This document shows positions 52,739-61,614 of a stretch of 64,000 nt of DNA, in pieces (position 1 is the first letter of the stretch; each line of letters begins with the position of its first letter). The DNA comes from a virus. The notes beneath the pieces were generated by a model. The model had not been told where the DNA came from, made no database searches, and saw only the letters and a program-made list of their open reading frames with translations. A program made the translations under genes and the position numbers. The DNA lies in the IMG/VR virus record IMGVR_UViG_3300031963_000050, positions 28,244 to 92,243 of that record. The stretch is one strand, 5' to 3'.

Positions 52739-55700
52739 TCATCCAAACCCAATGTTATTGTTGACTTGTGTTGTGTTCAATGCTAATGTGGGTTGTGGAG
52801 CAGGAGCTGTTGCAGGGTCCGGAGGTGCTGTTTTAGCCTCGGTAGTTTCTTTGACTCTTTTACCCACATTGGCTAATTCTCTGACTAGTTTTTCAGTTTT
52901 AGCTCTAGCTTCGTTATATTTCTTTTCTAGTGCAGCAATGGTTGGATCGCCTTCCGGAAGGGTATTAAATGCGTCAACAAATTCATTTCCTGCCTTAATT
53001 TCTTCAGCTTCAGCAATATCAAGTTGTTCTTGAATTCGCTGTCTCTCTTTTCTGAGTTCCAATTCTCTTTTCTCAATAGCCATAACAACAGTTGATAATA
53101 CCTCACCCAACAAGTTGGGTTTTGGTATGCCTAAGTCACCGATAATGTTATTGATCTGTGCAGTGAGCGAAGCTCTGTTAAGAGTATTCACACCCAACTC
53201 AGGAAGTCTAATAGGACTTGGACCGCCTGACCCTAATGCTGACAATGCTGACAACATCTGCGAAGCTTCGCCTAGAGGAAGCTTTGATGCTATTAGTGAG
53301 CTTAGTCCGCCAGCTTTATTAGTAATATTGTTAATGTCGTTCAATACATTATTAACAGTAGATAATCCGTTCAACACTTGCGTCTGTGCATTTTGCAATA
53401 GTCCAGACAACTGACCAGTGCCCGGAACCATGTTGACTGCGCCGGACGCTTTATCCAACAATGATGATACCGATTTAATTCCGCCCGGTAGATTGTTTAT
53501 TCCACTAGCAAGAGTAGATGCCTTAGCAGAACCGCCACCTGCTTGTACTGACTTAGCCGCATTTGCAAGACTGGTCAATCCACTCTGCAATGTTTGTGCA
53601 GCACCTGACAAACCATTTACTTCATTTACTGCATTATTTACATTAGCGAGTACCCTAGAAGCATCGCCGGCAACGCCCGTTACCTGATTAATCAAGTTGG
53701 TAGTAGTATTGGTGACTCCAGATACATTATTAACAAATGTGGATGCTTGCGATAATGTGTCGGTTAGAGAAGTCAATGTTACAGTAGATGGCGTGTTGCC
53801 TGATAATATATTGGTTGCTCCTTCAGTCACTTGATTAATAGTATTTTGTAGTGAGCCGGTTATTCCTGCTACAGTGTTGTTTACTGTACTTGCCAACCCT
53901 TCGCCAATTGGTGCCAAATCACCGGTCAAGTTTTGAGCAATAGTGGATAATCTGTTTTCAAGATTTGTCGCGCCAGGTGCTGGTGAACCGGGGACAGTAC
54001 TTTCGGTAACTGCTGCTTTAGTTGCTGCCTGCTTAGCAAAATCAGAAAGATATTGCGGAACGTTTGGCTCTAATTTAGGGAAGCTGTCTAATATAGCACT
54101 ATATGCTGATCCTGCTATGCCCTTAACGGAATCGAGTAATCCGGTTAGCGATACCGATGGGCCGCCTTCACCCATTCCCTTAAGTGCATTTGCGATTCCG
54201 CCCAATCCACCTAAGCTATTAGCCAAATTAGCTGCTTCATTACCTGCACCAATTGAATTCAACACTGAGCTAGCTTTGTCTAACGCACCGGAAACTTGAT
54301 TTGCAGTATTTTGTAATTGACCTACTGCATTAGTTGCAGAATTTATTCCCCCGGTGATTGATCCTGTAAGTGATGTTGCGGTGCTGATTGCACTGTTCAC
54401 TGCGCCGGTGACTGAGTTTGTGGTCTGAGTTAAACTACTTGATATGTTAGTTACATTATTTACTAGCGATGTGGTTGTGCTTGCAGCTTGCTTAACTACA
54501 CTAATAGTTTGTTCTATTCCAGCGGTAGCTGTAGCGGTGACAAGTCCAGCTGTTTGGGTGGATGATTCCTTACCAGTTAATATTCCTGCATCACCTAATG
54601 CTTTTTGTGCAGACTGCATTACAGTTACCGCAGATTGAGCCTGTGCTACAACATTTGTTGCTAGTGCAGTAACATTTTCGGCTCCTGCTTTTCCAGTAAA
54701 CAGTGAGTCAGGAACACTATTGATAATGCTCTTTCCTGCGCTAGCCAAACCATTAATAAGATTGGATGAACCGGGCTTTAATATTCCTGACTGAGTTAGC
54801 TGTTGAGGTGTTTGAGCAAAAGAGCCAACCGCAACCGCAGACTGCGTTACAGAAGTAGAGACTTGATTTACTACCGAGCTTGCAGTGGATACAACTTGAT
54901 TTACCTGTCCGATAGCAGTATTAATATTGCCCGCTACCTGATTAATTGCTCCAATTAATCCTGAGGCTTTTGCGCCTGCACTTGTTGGAATAATTGCTGC
55001 GCCGCCAGCTACAGCAGGTGCAGTTACCCCAGTAGCCGCAGTTGTTGCAACAGCTCCCAATACTGCACCTGTTGTATTTTTATCCATTGCAGGAGATACT
55101 GAATTTGTTGCAGGGACTGAAGCAACAGTTGCGGTGTTTGGTGGTGTTGCTCCGCTAGCGGCAGCAGCGGCATTCACATTCTGAACGGCGTTAGATGGAG
55201 CTTTGGGTAAGTTATCACTAGCGTTACCTGAAGTTTTAACATCAACTCCCATACCTGCATTTGCCCACGGGAAGTGTGCAGGAGCTCTTGATGCGATACT
55301 TAATAGTTTGCCTGGGGCGGCAGCCCAGCCCTTCCCTTCATCAAACAGGGTATCTGTTTGTGCAACGAGAGATATGATGGGTACTGTTGCTGGGGTCAAT
55401 CCTGGACTTCCTGAATTGAGATTTACTTTGCTACCATTAACGAATGCTTGTCCACCGGCAACCATGCTAGCTTCGCCGCCACTGCTAGCTGCAAATGCTG
55501 CACCAGCCTTAACAGTAAAGTTGTTTAATGCCTCAATTCTATAATCTTTTCCTGCTCGTGATTTAGTTTCTTCTTCACTGTTTGTATGAATATTCTTAGC
55601 TTGAATATTCAAGTTTTCCATTGCGTGAATATTAACATGGCGATCAGCGTGAATATTAAAATCACCCTGAGTACGCATGTTAATACTGTTAGTTGAATAG

Positions 55701-56659
55701 ATATCAACTGTACCTTCTTTGCCTAATTCAACATAGCTCTGACCATTGCTATGAAGAATCATCAATGTTTGTCCATCATCACTCATTAAGATTTGATGGC
55801 CTAAAGCTGTGCGAATGCGAACGAGTTGATCGCGGCCAATAACGTCACCGTCATCCATAACGATGCTGTGTCCGCCTCGTCTAGAAATTACTTTTAACTC
55901 TTGCGCTTTTTCTCCTGATAAGTTTTCAGGAAGAGTTGAGTCATCATATCCTCCTTGATATATGGGTCTTCCCGGTGTAGCTACACCCCAGCCTACTCTA
56001 CTTACCGTCTCTCTGCTTGCGCTGGATGAGATTGGCCCTCTTACAGGATCACGAATGATACCTTGTTGGCTCATTACACTAGCTGAATAGCTGTGAACCG
56101 GGCGAGGAGTATCTAAGAATTGATTACTGTCTGCTTTATCTTTGTTATTCGTATTTAGGTTAGTAACCGGTAATCTAGTTGCACCACCAAACCCGTCAGC
56201 TTCACCTTGATTTAATGTTACTTTGTCGCTGGCGCCAATTGCAGGAACCATCTGTAACGCTTCAGGCTCTGGAATAGCACCAATATAATACCCGGCGTTA
56301 AGATCACCGTTGACAAATATACAGACTACTTTAGTCCCGATATCAGGCGGAGCTTGCCATTGACCATATGAGGTAGGATTGTTTTTATATGATCCATAAT
56401 CCTCAGCACCTTCTCCTGAGCTGGAACCGATCGTTCCAAAGAACGTAGACAAATATTGAACAGTTACCCAGTTGCCAGCAGAGTCAGGATCAACAGCACC
56501 CTTACCATCTTGTAGTGCTACCTTGATTCTTCCTGCTCTAGTAGGATCAATATTGTCCTTAACAACACCAATAATTGGATAGTTCTTTACATTAGCTCCG
56601 CCAGATTCTGGTCTAGAGCTTTTAACAGGACCTTTTTGTTTGGTTGTGTCAATAGGCAT
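52739..56659 (-). CDS. 5: Baseplate hub spike protein gp5-like, without lysozyme, long C-terminal repeat
   Basis: The 1306-residue product begins with a polar leader, then KNYPIIGVVKDNIDPTRAGR and VKVALQDGKG-type OB-fold sequence. PDIGTKVVCIFVNGDLNAGY and YIGAIPEP mark the VgrG/gp5 N-terminal OB domain (residues about 25-165). At about 245-370 the beta-helix spike follows: HSIVMDDGDVIGRDQLVRIR, GHQILMSDDGQTLMILHSNG, VDIYSTNSINMRTQGDFNIH. The T4 gp5 lysozyme domain is absent. Residues about 470-1190 are a low-complexity Ala/Ser/Thr/Val/Asn region with NxVNxVSxxVN periodicity. Residues about 1200-1285 are a charged coiled coil (EKRELELRKERQRIQEQLDI). The long tail resembles a tape-measure or secreted fibre and is unusual for gp5. 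Confidence 0.82.
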   Translation of the reverse strand: MPIDTTKQKGPVKSSRPESGGANVKNYPIIGVVKDNIDPTRAGRIKVALQDGKGAVDPDSAGNWVTVQYLSTFFGTIGSSSGEGAEDYGSYKNNPTSYGQWQAPPDIGTKVVCIFVNGDLNAGYYIGAIPEPEALQMVPAIGASDKVTLNQGEADGFGGATRLPVTNLNTNNKDKADSNQFLDTPRPVHSYSASVMSQQGIIRDPVRGPISSSASRETVSRVGWGVATPGRPIYQGGYDDSTLPENLSGEKAQELKVISRRGGHSIVMDDGDVIGRDQLVRIRTALGHQILMSDDGQTLMILHSNGQSYVELGKEGTVDIYSTNSINMRTQGDFNIHADRHVNIHAMENLNIQAKNIHTNSEEETKSRAGKDYRIEALNNFTVKAGAAFAASSGGEASMVAGGQAFVNGSKVNLNSGSPGLTPATVPIISLVAQTDTLFDEGKGWAAAPGKLLSIASRAPAHFPWANAGMGVDVKTSGNASDNLPKAPSNAVQNVNAAAAASGATPPNTATVASVPATNSVSPAMDKNTTGAVLGAVATTAATGVTAPAVAGGAAIIPTSAGAKASGLIGAINQVAGNINTAIGQVNQVVSTASSVVNQVSTSVTQSAVAVGSFAQTPQQLTQSGILKPGSSNLINGLASAGKSIINSVPDSLFTGKAGAENVTALATNVVAQAQSAVTVMQSAQKALGDAGILTGKESSTQTAGLVTATATAGIEQTISVVKQAASTTTSLVNNVTNISSSLTQTTNSVTGAVNSAISTATSLTGSITGGINSATNAVGQLQNTANQVSGALDKASSVLNSIGAGNEAANLANSLGGLGGIANALKGMGEGGPSVSLTGLLDSVKGIAGSAYSAILDSFPKLEPNVPQYLSDFAKQAATKAAVTESTVPGSPAPGATNLENRLSTIAQNLTGDLAPIGEGLASTVNNTVAGITGSLQNTINQVTEGATNILSGNTPSTVTLTSLTDTLSQASTFVNNVSGVTNTTTNLINQVTGVAGDASRVLANVNNAVNEVNGLSGAAQTLQSGLTSLANAAKSVQAGGGSAKASTLASGINNLPGGIKSVSSLLDKASGAVNMVPGTGQLSGLLQNAQTQVLNGLSTVNNVLNDINNITNKAGGLSSLIASKLPLGEASQMLSALSALGSGGPSPIRLPELGVNTLNRASLTAQINNIIGDLGIPKPNLLGEVLSTVVMAIEKRELELRKERQRIQEQLDIAEAEEIKAGNEFVDAFNTLPEGDPTIAALEKKYNEARAKTEKLVRELANVGKRVKETTEAKTAPPDPATAPAPQPTLALNTTQVNNNIGFG

Positions 56660-56672
56660 ATTTCATATCTCT

Positions 56673-59582
56673 TTATGATGTTGGACCAAGTCGGTAACCA
56701 TCAGCAAATGGTCCACGCGTGAAAAGTGATGCAGCAGCGATATCTAATGCTTCCCGATCCGTCGGGGTTCCTGTAGGTGTTGTGGTATTCGCAGTTGTTG
56801 GACTTGCATTTCCAGTTTGATTATCGTTGGAATTGGTAAGACCCTCTTCTTCTTGAGTTTGTTTGTCTGCTGCATCCTTTGCTGCGAGTGGGTTAATGAC
56901 TGCGTTAATAGTTTGCTTGAAGGCTCCGTTTTGGAAAGTACTTGTTACTGTAAGAACTTGATAACTTACTCCTCTGATTCTTTCTGCCCAGCCCTCCGGA
57001 TATCTCCAAAACTCAATGCTATCATTAATCGCCAAAGTTCCCGGGGCTCCTTCAACAGGAGGAATACCCAACTCACTTAAATCATCTATAAACAACCCGT
57101 TACGAGAATAGTCAACTGCTTCCTTAAAGTCAATTTCAACGAATACTTGTCCAGACGTAGGATTAACAGTGGTCCCGTTTGCCTCATAAAATTTACTATA
57201 GGCCTGCTGTAAGTTTCTTCCTCCTCCTAAAGTACCAGAAACAGTATCGTGTATTAAAAAGTCCGGATCTCCTAATATTTGAATTTTAGCTTTAGCAAAA
57301 CTTTCTGGATCATATAAGCTTGTTCTAAAACTATTTCCTGCTTCTAGACTAGGAGTACCTTGTCCTCCTGACTTATTACCATTTGATTGAGTATTTACTG
57401 CATTTTTGGCGCCTTGTCCATCGTTATTAGAACTATTACCACCAGAATTGCCACTATTTTCTGGGTTAGTTAGTAATGACACGAAATATTGATTATTAAT
57501 TACTTGTTCATAGCCAAGTATTTCTGTATTTTTACCAGTATACCAGTATTCATATCTTTTATGCGGGCCATAGTATGAGGTGTTGTTTACTACATACGGA
57601 TTTTCAATTTGCGGAATAAGATATTGTTGAATAACATAGGTAATATCGTATGCCCAGTCTTTTCTTTTTCTATCCCACCTAATATTACTAATTTGTGGAC
57701 TCACGCTGAACCAAGCAATTTGTCGGCCGGCACCTTCTACGGATTCCGGAGTTGATGATTCCGAATCAGATTCTGGTGCGTCTGTGTAATTTACAGACAT
57801 AGCATCTGTTAAGTAGGTGCTTTGAACTATTATTTGCTCTAGTTCTTGAACTATAGGGCTACCGCCAGATACTTTGTGTTCTATCCGATTCTTATTAGGT
57901 GCTGCTCTAGCAGCAGTGGCTTCATTTGATTGTGCAGTATTCTCTGCCCCTGCCCCTGCCTGATTACTCTTACTCGTTTTGTTAGGAGTATTCATTCTAG
58001 ACAATGCAATATTTCTTCCGCCAGAACCTAACCACTGAATTCTATATGTAATGGGATGTTCTATTGTCTCATTATCCAACAAAGCTTTTTGATCCTTGTT
58101 TAATTGAGTTAGCAAACCGTTTGGCCCTGAAAACATATCCCTAACAGTTGTACCATACACATTTTTATTGTCAGGAACTATGCCTTTTGTTTGGTTAATT
58201 GATGACGATATACTAGCTGTCTCGGCCCGAATGTCGTAAGTGGTTGCATTGCCATCAATTTTGAATTTAAATTCAGTAATAACGATATCATAAAATGTCT
58301 CAAACAATGCTCCACCTGGCCCGGCGTTGGGATCAATTGAAGTACCGTCAAATACACTGTCGCCGGACACTTGATTACCTTCTTCATCATAGCCGTAAAA
58401 ACGTATACCCAATATATAAAACATTTTGGTAGGGTTATTATTACTTCCCGATAGATAGCTTACTGTTTCTCTACCGTTATTTTTGTTGATTATTTCTTCT
58501 TGCGCTCGGCGAAGTTTAGTGACGAACGAAAATCCATATGGTTCTACAATCTTAAATCTATATGCGGTATTAGCAACCGGACCATCATTTTCTTTTTGAG
58601 CAATAATTGCTTCAAAACTGAGATTATCTATATAATAATCTAAATCAAATCCGTTAGCTCTGTATTCTGGCTTTCCCATACCTGCGCTTTGTGCTACTAG
58701 ATATACGCCGTCTAGACGATTATCTGCTGCTGCGGTTGCGGCTTGAATAGGATCAAGATCGCTAAAGGCAAATATATTTTTTCTACCTGAGGCAATAAAA
58801 GCTTCATAACCATCAGGAGAAATCATATACAAACTAAGCTGATAAGTGTAACTTGACAAGTAAGATAGTGGATTGTTTAATCTCTTGCCTGGTCTAGAAT
58901 TCTGTTCATTCTCAACTGATTTGAACCCTTCATTTTCATACGGGGGTTCGCCAGGTGCGCCTAAATCATTAGTAGATTCTTCTCCTTCTCGTTCAGAATT
59001 GTCAGGAGCGTTAGTATCTACTTCTTCAGCATTATTACCATCGACGGTTGGTAAAGTTGTGTCGGTAGTAACAGGAGTTTCACTGCCAGTAGTTACCGTT
59101 TCTTGTGCGCCGCTGTCATCGCTTGCCGGGCCTGCTAAAGTATTAGTACTGGTGGGGGCAGCATTAGCTGGTGCAGCGGTATTATCAATTGTAGGAGTTG
59201 CCGGCGGCGATGCGGCGCGTTCTATTTGGTTAAATTTAATATCAGACTGTGCTAAGAATTCTTCACGCAATTCCGAATATTGGATTGAGCCTTGAACTGT
59301 GTCTCTACGCACCTGCGATTGATTTACTGCAATTTTATCTGCTTCGCTTAGGGTATCAAATTGTGATCTTGCTAATGCGTCTAACGGATCCAACGCGGCT
59401 CGTATCTCTCTATTAAAAGCAAGGTATTGAGCATCCAAAGCATCTAATCTTTGAGATGCATCAGATGCAGAAGGGTCAATCGCCTTAACCTGATCAATTA
59501 ATGCTCTCAGTCTAGGTAAAAATGTTCTATAGACATTTAAAATTTCCCGTTCGGTGTTAAGTGCTTCCGATAAAGTTGCCAT
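56673..59582 (-). CDS. Baseplate hub-region protein, gp27 candidate
   Basis: The 969-residue product opens with a helical part (residues 1-125: SEALNTEREILNVYRTFLPR, then SQFDTLSEADKIAVNQSQVR), followed by a Thr/Ser/Pro/Asn/Glu-rich linker (about 125-230). A beta-rich core starts at NPLSYLSSYTYQLSLYMISP, with YIDNLSFEAIIAQKENDG, TAYRFKIVEPYGFSF, KMFYILGIRFYGYDEEGN and ISNIRWDRKRKDWAYDITYV. It ends VSYQVLTVTSTFQNGAFKQT. Its place just upstream of gp5, and Y-x-L-x-L-x-M barrels, suggest the hub ring (gp27 in T4), but direct homology is not obvious by eye. A second linker near 660-710 is rich in Asn/Gly/Ser. Structural assignment is good; exact identity is not. Confidence 0.72.
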   Translation of the reverse strand: MATLSEALNTEREILNVYRTFLPRLRALIDQVKAIDPSASDASQRLDALDAQYLAFNREIRAALDPLDALARSQFDTLSEADKIAVNQSQVRRDTVQGSIQYSELREEFLAQSDIKFNQIERAASPPATPTIDNTAAPANAAPTSTNTLAGPASDDSGAQETVTTGSETPVTTDTTLPTVDGNNAEEVDTNAPDNSEREGEESTNDLGAPGEPPYENEGFKSVENEQNSRPGKRLNNPLSYLSSYTYQLSLYMISPDGYEAFIASGRKNIFAFSDLDPIQAATAAADNRLDGVYLVAQSAGMGKPEYRANGFDLDYYIDNLSFEAIIAQKENDGPVANTAYRFKIVEPYGFSFVTKLRRAQEEIINKNNGRETVSYLSGSNNNPTKMFYILGIRFYGYDEEGNQVSGDSVFDGTSIDPNAGPGGALFETFYDIVITEFKFKIDGNATTYDIRAETASISSSINQTKGIVPDNKNVYGTTVRDMFSGPNGLLTQLNKDQKALLDNETIEHPITYRIQWLGSGGRNIALSRMNTPNKTSKSNQAGAGAENTAQSNEATAARAAPNKNRIEHKVSGGSPIVQELEQIIVQSTYLTDAMSVNYTDAPESDSESSTPESVEGAGRQIAWFSVSPQISNIRWDRKRKDWAYDITYVIQQYLIPQIENPYVVNNTSYYGPHKRYEYWYTGKNTEILGYEQVINNQYFVSLLTNPENSGNSGGNSSNNDGQGAKNAVNTQSNGNKSGGQGTPSLEAGNSFRTSLYDPESFAKAKIQILGDPDFLIHDTVSGTLGGGRNLQQAYSKFYEANGTTVNPTSGQVFVEIDFKEAVDYSRNGLFIDDLSELGIPPVEGAPGTLAINDSIEFWRYPEGWAERIRGVSYQVLTVTSTFQNGAFKQTINAVINPLAAKDAADKQTQEEEGLTNSNDNQTGNASPTTANTTTPTGTPTDREALDIAAASLFTRGPFADGYRLGPTS

Positions 59583-59585
59583 AAA

Positions 59586-59906
59586 TTAAATTCCTAATAC
59601 CGCCTGTAACGTATCTTGCGTAGGTATATATATACCTAGTCCCGCTTTAAAATTAAAGTACGGATCGGGTCCTAGTAGATTAGGATTTCTTGCAGCGAAT
59701 ACCCACCATAACTTACTGTTATTGTACAAGTCAAATGCCAATAAGTCAGGCCTGTATTCATAAACTTGTGTAATAGTCATGAATACATCAGTAGGGTTAA
59801 AAGGTATAGGTCTATACTGTAATACATCTAAAAATTTGGTTTTTACAATAGGAGTATTAAAGTATGGACTTGATCTTCCATAAATTGTTTGGTTTGTTGT
59901 AGCCAT
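59586..59906 (-). CDS. 53: Baseplate wedge protein gp53-like
   Basis: I use ATG 59906 (TAATG with the upstream stop, SD GGAGG 9 bases before) rather than the in-frame TTG at 59912. The 106-residue product has SSPYFNTPIVKTKFLDVLQY, YRPIPFNPTDVFMTITQVYE, and YRPDLLAFDLYNNSKLWWVF, then LGPDPYFNFKAGLGIYIPTQ. The W-W-x-F-A-x-x-N-P and G-x-x-I-x-I-P steps match the LysM-like core of gp53 and related wedge proteins of contractile tails. Shorter than T4 gp53 (196 residues). Confidence 0.85.
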   Translation of the reverse strand: MATTNQTIYGRSSPYFNTPIVKTKFLDVLQYRPIPFNPTDVFMTITQVYEYRPDLLAFDLYNNSKLWWVFAARNPNLLGPDPYFNFKAGLGIYIPTQDTLQAVLGI

Positions 59907-61489
59907 TACCAAAATCCTCCATTTGAATTATTTCTTCCATCCAGCAATGATCCAGTTGCATAATTTTTAAGACTAAACACCTTAGACATTTGATTTCTAC
60001 TAATGATCGGTATAGCAGTGATTGAAAGCTGTATTCTCGTAGGAACCCATGTCACTGTGTTATTTTCTTGCGGGGACAGTGCCTGTTGCGTAAAATTGGG
60101 TGGGGCAGGGCGTCCGCCCGGTGTAATATTGTCCGGCAGTCTACTAGCACTAAGTGGCGGTGAGGGAAGCGGTAGACCAGTTATCGTTGGCCCTACAGTT
60201 TTAATATAGTCTACATCATTGGGCAAATTATAGTTAAATCCAGTCACCGCTAGCGGATGATTTGAAAATTGGTAGTTGCCCATACCTTTCAAATAACACA
60301 AGGGGGGCGGAGTTCCGGCTCTTGGATTGGTGTCCTGTCCAAAAAACATTTTTGTGACTGTTCTAAAAAAGTGAATTACTGCTAGAAGATAATTTGCTTC
60401 TCTAGTGTCCTGTGCGGTGAAGTCGCATGTGATTGTTATGTTGTCTACCGAACTATTTGAATATTGGTATACTTTGTAATTACTGTGAATAATAGTAGAC
60501 TGTTCATAGTTAGCAGCGTAGTTAACTGAGATTTGTGGAGTATAGGGGAAAATTACCCCATCAGTTGCTTTTAATGGCGCTAGTATTCCTGCTGCACTAG
60601 TATCATTGGGGTCGCTGCCCGGGCCAGTATCGGGAATGGCATTATAAAGATATTTGGATTCGGGGGCAAGCGAGAGTTTAACTCTCCAATCAGTGATTGG
60701 GCGAGAAGCAGTAACAACGATAGTACCATCTGCTTCAACTTCTCCTAACCCTCTTGTGTCGGGCGTTCCTCCTGCCTCCTCAGTGAGGAAGTTTTCTCTT
60801 GCACGACGGTCACCGGGACTCAGCGAAGCAATTTGTTCAGGTGTTAGATTAGGATCATAAATGTCATCAATCTCGTCTCCTAAAGGCAGTGAATTACTAG
60901 GGTTAGTTGTCGTAGGTGGCGCAGTGACTGGGTTAGGTGCCGTTGGTGCTGTTGCAGCAGTGGTTGGTGCCGTTGTAGTTGCTGGGCGAGTAGTGCCGGT
61001 TGCGGTAGTCGTAGGGGTAGTATTTGCAGCTATCGTCGCTGGTGCTGTGTTGCCTGCGTTCGGCTGACTAGTATTCGGGGTAGTAGAAGCTTGTGCAGCA
61101 TCTAATCTAGCTCTCAGTGCGGTACTATTACTCAATAAATATTGAGCGATAGTTATTGAGCGAGCAAAGTTGTTTTTTTTATCTTCTTCTTGCGCTATTG
61201 ATGCCTGCAGTTGTCTGACCGTTTTTTCTATTACTTCAGGAGAATAACGGGTATCTTGTTGTACCTGACGAATTTCCTCATTGAATGATTGGATGAGTCT
61301 ATTCGAACTCGCAATAAATCTACGAGTTTCAAGAATACTTTCTTGTAGTTGGGCAGGCTCTAATGGTCCGCTATATCCGCCGGTAGGGTATTCAGGATCA
61401 GTAACAGTAACGGTATAACGACCGGTTGAACCAAATCGCAGCGTCATGCTGCTTCCTATAGGACCGGATAATGAAACTGTGTTAGCCAT
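59906..61489 (-). CDS. Tail tube-baseplate junction protein, gp48/gp54-like
   Basis: The 527-residue product has a short beta N terminus (LSGPIGSSMTLRFGSTGRYT), a coiled coil (residues about 45-125: ILETRRFIASSNRLIQSFNE), and a Thr/Ala/Pro/Asn linker (about 130-205). The conserved domain follows: VKLSLAPESKYLYNAIPDTG, FPYTPQISVNYAANYEQSTI, IHSNYKVYQYSNSSVDNITI and TCDFTAQDTREANYLLAVIH. It ends RIQLSITAIPIISRNQMSKV and FSLKNYATGSLL. The latter part parallels T4 gp48/gp54, which cap the hub and start the tail tube. The coiled coil and linker have no T4 counterpart that I know. Strong SD AAGGGA. Confidence 0.8.
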   Translation of the reverse strand: MANTVSLSGPIGSSMTLRFGSTGRYTVTVTDPEYPTGGYSGPLEPAQLQESILETRRFIASSNRLIQSFNEEIRQVQQDTRYSPEVIEKTVRQLQASIAQEEDKKNNFARSITIAQYLLSNSTALRARLDAAQASTTPNTSQPNAGNTAPATIAANTTPTTTATGTTRPATTTAPTTAATAPTAPNPVTAPPTTTNPSNSLPLGDEIDDIYDPNLTPEQIASLSPGDRRARENFLTEEAGGTPDTRGLGEVEADGTIVVTASRPITDWRVKLSLAPESKYLYNAIPDTGPGSDPNDTSAAGILAPLKATDGVIFPYTPQISVNYAANYEQSTIIHSNYKVYQYSNSSVDNITITCDFTAQDTREANYLLAVIHFFRTVTKMFFGQDTNPRAGTPPPLCYLKGMGNYQFSNHPLAVTGFNYNLPNDVDYIKTVGPTITGLPLPSPPLSASRLPDNITPGGRPAPPNFTQQALSPQENNTVTWVPTRIQLSITAIPIISRNQMSKVFSLKNYATGSLLDGRNNSNGGFW

Positions 61490-61500
61490 AAATTTCCCTT

Positions 61501-61530
61501 GATAAATACACTACTCTACATGTATTTATC
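61501..61530. promoter_or_regulatory. Divergent inverted repeat carrying GATAAATA on both strands
   Basis: GATAAATACA (61501-61510) and its exact complement TGTATTTATC (61521-61530) flank 10 bases, CTACTCTACA. Each arm holds GATAAATA, one mismatch from the T4 late promoter box; one arm faces gp55 and the other the baseplate operon. The leftward box lies 33 bases before the ATG at 61489. It may be a bidirectional late promoter or an operator. Confidence 0.6.
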
Positions 61531-61563
61531 GCTCAAAATTTGGTGATTTTTTACCCTAAACTG

Positions 61564-61591
61564 TTGCATTTTTACAACAGTGTAGTATACT
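61564..61591 (+). promoter_or_regulatory. Sigma-70-like promoter for gp55
   Basis: TTGCAT (61564-61569), a 16-base spacer, then TATACT (61586-61591). Transcription would start near 61598, ahead of the SD AGGA and the ATG at 61615. It would allow host polymerase to make the late sigma factor before late promoters work. Confidence 0.6.
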
Positions 61592-61614
61592 CATCTCTAC
61601 GAATAGGAATAACT

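Noticed and set aside
61540-61614. Earlier start of gp55 (ATG 61540)
   Set aside because: It would place the sigma-70-like promoter inside the gene; ATG 61615 has an SD and gives the N terminus expected from T4 gp55.
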